This document shows, in pieces, positions 49,160 to 49,913 of a stretch of DNA of 49,913 bases. The DNA comes from Deltaproteobacteria bacterium (GTDB lineage: Bacteria; Myxococcota_A; Polyangia; Fen-1088): positions 1 through 49,913 of the forward strand of contig JAFGPX010000038.1 of the NCBI GenBank assembly GCA_016935975.1, read 5' to 3'. Under the pieces are notes generated by a model, which was given only the letters and a program-made list of their open reading frames with translations, was not told the DNA's origin and ran no database searches. The number at the start of each line of letters is the position of its first letter. Positions within the stretch are counted from its first letter, which is position 1. A program made the translations under genes and the position numbers.

Positions 49160-49318
49160 CGCCCCGTCTTCGCCGAGATCCTCAAGGCCAGCCCGTACGC
49201 CGAGCCCGAGGCCGTGCCTCAGATCGCCGCCATCGTGGCTGCGGACGCCAGCCGCGACGCCGACCGCAACGAATTCGCGACGCTCTTCGCGGAAGCGCGG
49301 GCTCTCCTCGGCAAGTAG
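49160..49318 (+). pseudogene. 3' fragment of a vWA/YfbK-type gene
   Basis: The last 53 codons of an open frame read RPVFAEILKASPYAEPEAVP, then a stretch ending FATLFAEARALLGK and a stop. This matches the C-terminal end of YfbK-type von Willebrand A proteins, where a similar FAE.L..S....... block ends in (F/L)..L...ARAL. The frame upstream is the antisense of the TldD-type gene, so the rest of the gene is absent. A remnant left after deletion or rearrangement is inferred. Confidence 0.5.
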
Positions 49319-49345
49319 CCGGCTTCGCTTCCGCGCGCGGCCGGG

Positions 49346-49913
49346 CTACGGCGCGAAGCCGGCGCGGATGTAGTCGTTGATGGCTGGCGCGCCCAGATGC
49401 GCGTCATAGTTGAGCCGGGTCTGGCGGAGCGCTACGTCGAGGTAGCTCTGCAGCGTCGAGCCGAGGCCGAGGGTCGCGGCGTAGGTCTCGATGCTGCGGT
49501 CGGGATCGGGGAAGGTCAGAGCCGGCAGCGCCACGGCATCGACCTCGCCGCTCGCGGCCTTCCAGGCATCGAGCGTGCCCGTTCCACCGATGCAGAACCA
49601 CGAGCCCGCCGCCGCGGAGCTGAAGTAGCGGTTGCCCTTGTACGTGTAGCCGGAGAATCCTCCGCTTTGCTCGACGAGGCACGAGCCCTGATCGGGATCG
49701 GCGAAGGTGTTGTCTCTGACCACGATACTCTCGTGGCCTGCCACCGCGCTGGCGCGGAGGCTGCGCTTCTGGATGCGATAGAAAAGGTTCCTCTGGACGG
49801 TGACGTCGCGCTCGGTGCCGCCGGTGATCTGCACGGCGTAGGAGTTGTCGACCCCCGGCTGGCGCTGGCTGAGGAAGTAGTTCTCTTCGATGAGCAGGCC
49901 GTCGTTGTCCTGG
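49346..49913 (-). CDS. Parallel beta-helix (pectate-lyase-like) repeat protein, 5' part outside window
   Basis: At least 189 residues, with the frame open to base 49913. The visible part carries beta-helix coil sequences: NDGLLIEENYFLSQRQ, YAVQITGGTERDVTVQRNLF, ESIVVRDNTFADP and YTYKGNRYFSS. Each ends in an Asn-rich turn of the form (V/I).(R/E/D)N.(F/Y). A non-repetitive C-terminal segment of about 80 residues (LDAWKAASGEVDA, ETYAATLGLGSTLQSYLDVA, YIRAGFAP) follows. It is probably secreted and carbohydrate-related, but the active site, if any, would lie in the missing N-terminal part. Confidence 0.78.
   Translation of the reverse strand, partial: QDNDGLLIEENYFLSQRQPGVDNSYAVQITGGTERDVTVQRNLFYRIQKRSLRASAVAGHESIVVRDNTFADPDQGSCLVEQSGGFSGYTYKGNRYFSSAAAGSWFCIGGTGTLDAWKAASGEVDAVALPALTFPDPDRSIETYAATLGLGSTLQSYLDVALRQTRLNYDAHLGAPAINDYIRAGFAP

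Overview
The window is a GC-rich (roughly two-thirds G+C by eye), gene-dense chromosomal segment. It most resembles a Myxococcota (Polyangia-like) bacterium. The reasons are many secreted lipoproteins with long Gly/Ser linkers or Cys-rich 'GxxC' modules, an RCC1-repeat lipoprotein, a complete-looking mevalonate operon, and a TldD-type lipoprotein. The assignment is an inference from gene content. No rRNA, tRNA, CRISPR array, integrase or complete insertion sequence was seen.

Layout. 1-1161: the 3' part of a GH127 glycosidase gene on the minus strand, cut off exactly where a cluster of direct repeats and palindromes begins. 1162-6713: ygiQ (radical SAM), a minimal PhaR-type regulator overlapping it tail to tail, an M23 peptidase, a DsbD-like thiol transporter and an OmpA-domain protein. 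6718-13046: three minus-strand surface lipoproteins (RCC1 repeats; Ig-like/MAM-like; DUF4380-like). 13179-18351: a tight plus-strand mevalonate operon, fni-mvk-mvaD-pmk-mvaA. 18360-19454: a Cys-rich lipoprotein.

19549-33343 is the centrepiece: a cytoplasmic NAD-coupled group 3d [NiFe] hydrogenase locus. The minus-strand operon hoxF-hoxU-hoxY-hoxH-hoxW continues directly into a receiver-only response regulator and a membrane histidine kinase. Divergent from it lies hypF-hypC-hypD-hypE on the plus strand. Converging on hypE is hypA-hypB followed by a short-chain dehydrogenase. Together these encode the NADH-oxidising/H2-activating enzyme, its protease, all six Hyp factors for Fe(CN)2CO and Ni insertion, and a likely dedicated two-component pair.

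33709-41348: a vWA lipoprotein, a beta-propeller lipoprotein with a CxxCH motif, cutA, a secreted protein with a duplicated Cys-rich module, and a three-gene membrane cassette (DUF2167 protein, zinc-ribbon membrane protein, M50 site-2 protease). 42046-45255: a beta-barrel porin convergent with the ammonium operon glnK-amt. 45578-49102: a very large lipoprotein with two tandem TldD-type domains, the second lacking the metal motif. The window ends with an orphan 3' fragment of a vWA/YfbK-type gene and the 3' part of a parallel beta-helix protein gene that runs off the right edge.

The most promising leads are the two-component pair fused into the hydrogenase operon, the tandem active/inactive TldD lipoprotein, the duplicated Cys-rich module protein, the DUF2167/zinc-ribbon/S2P cassette, and the palindrome cluster that truncates the GH127 gene.
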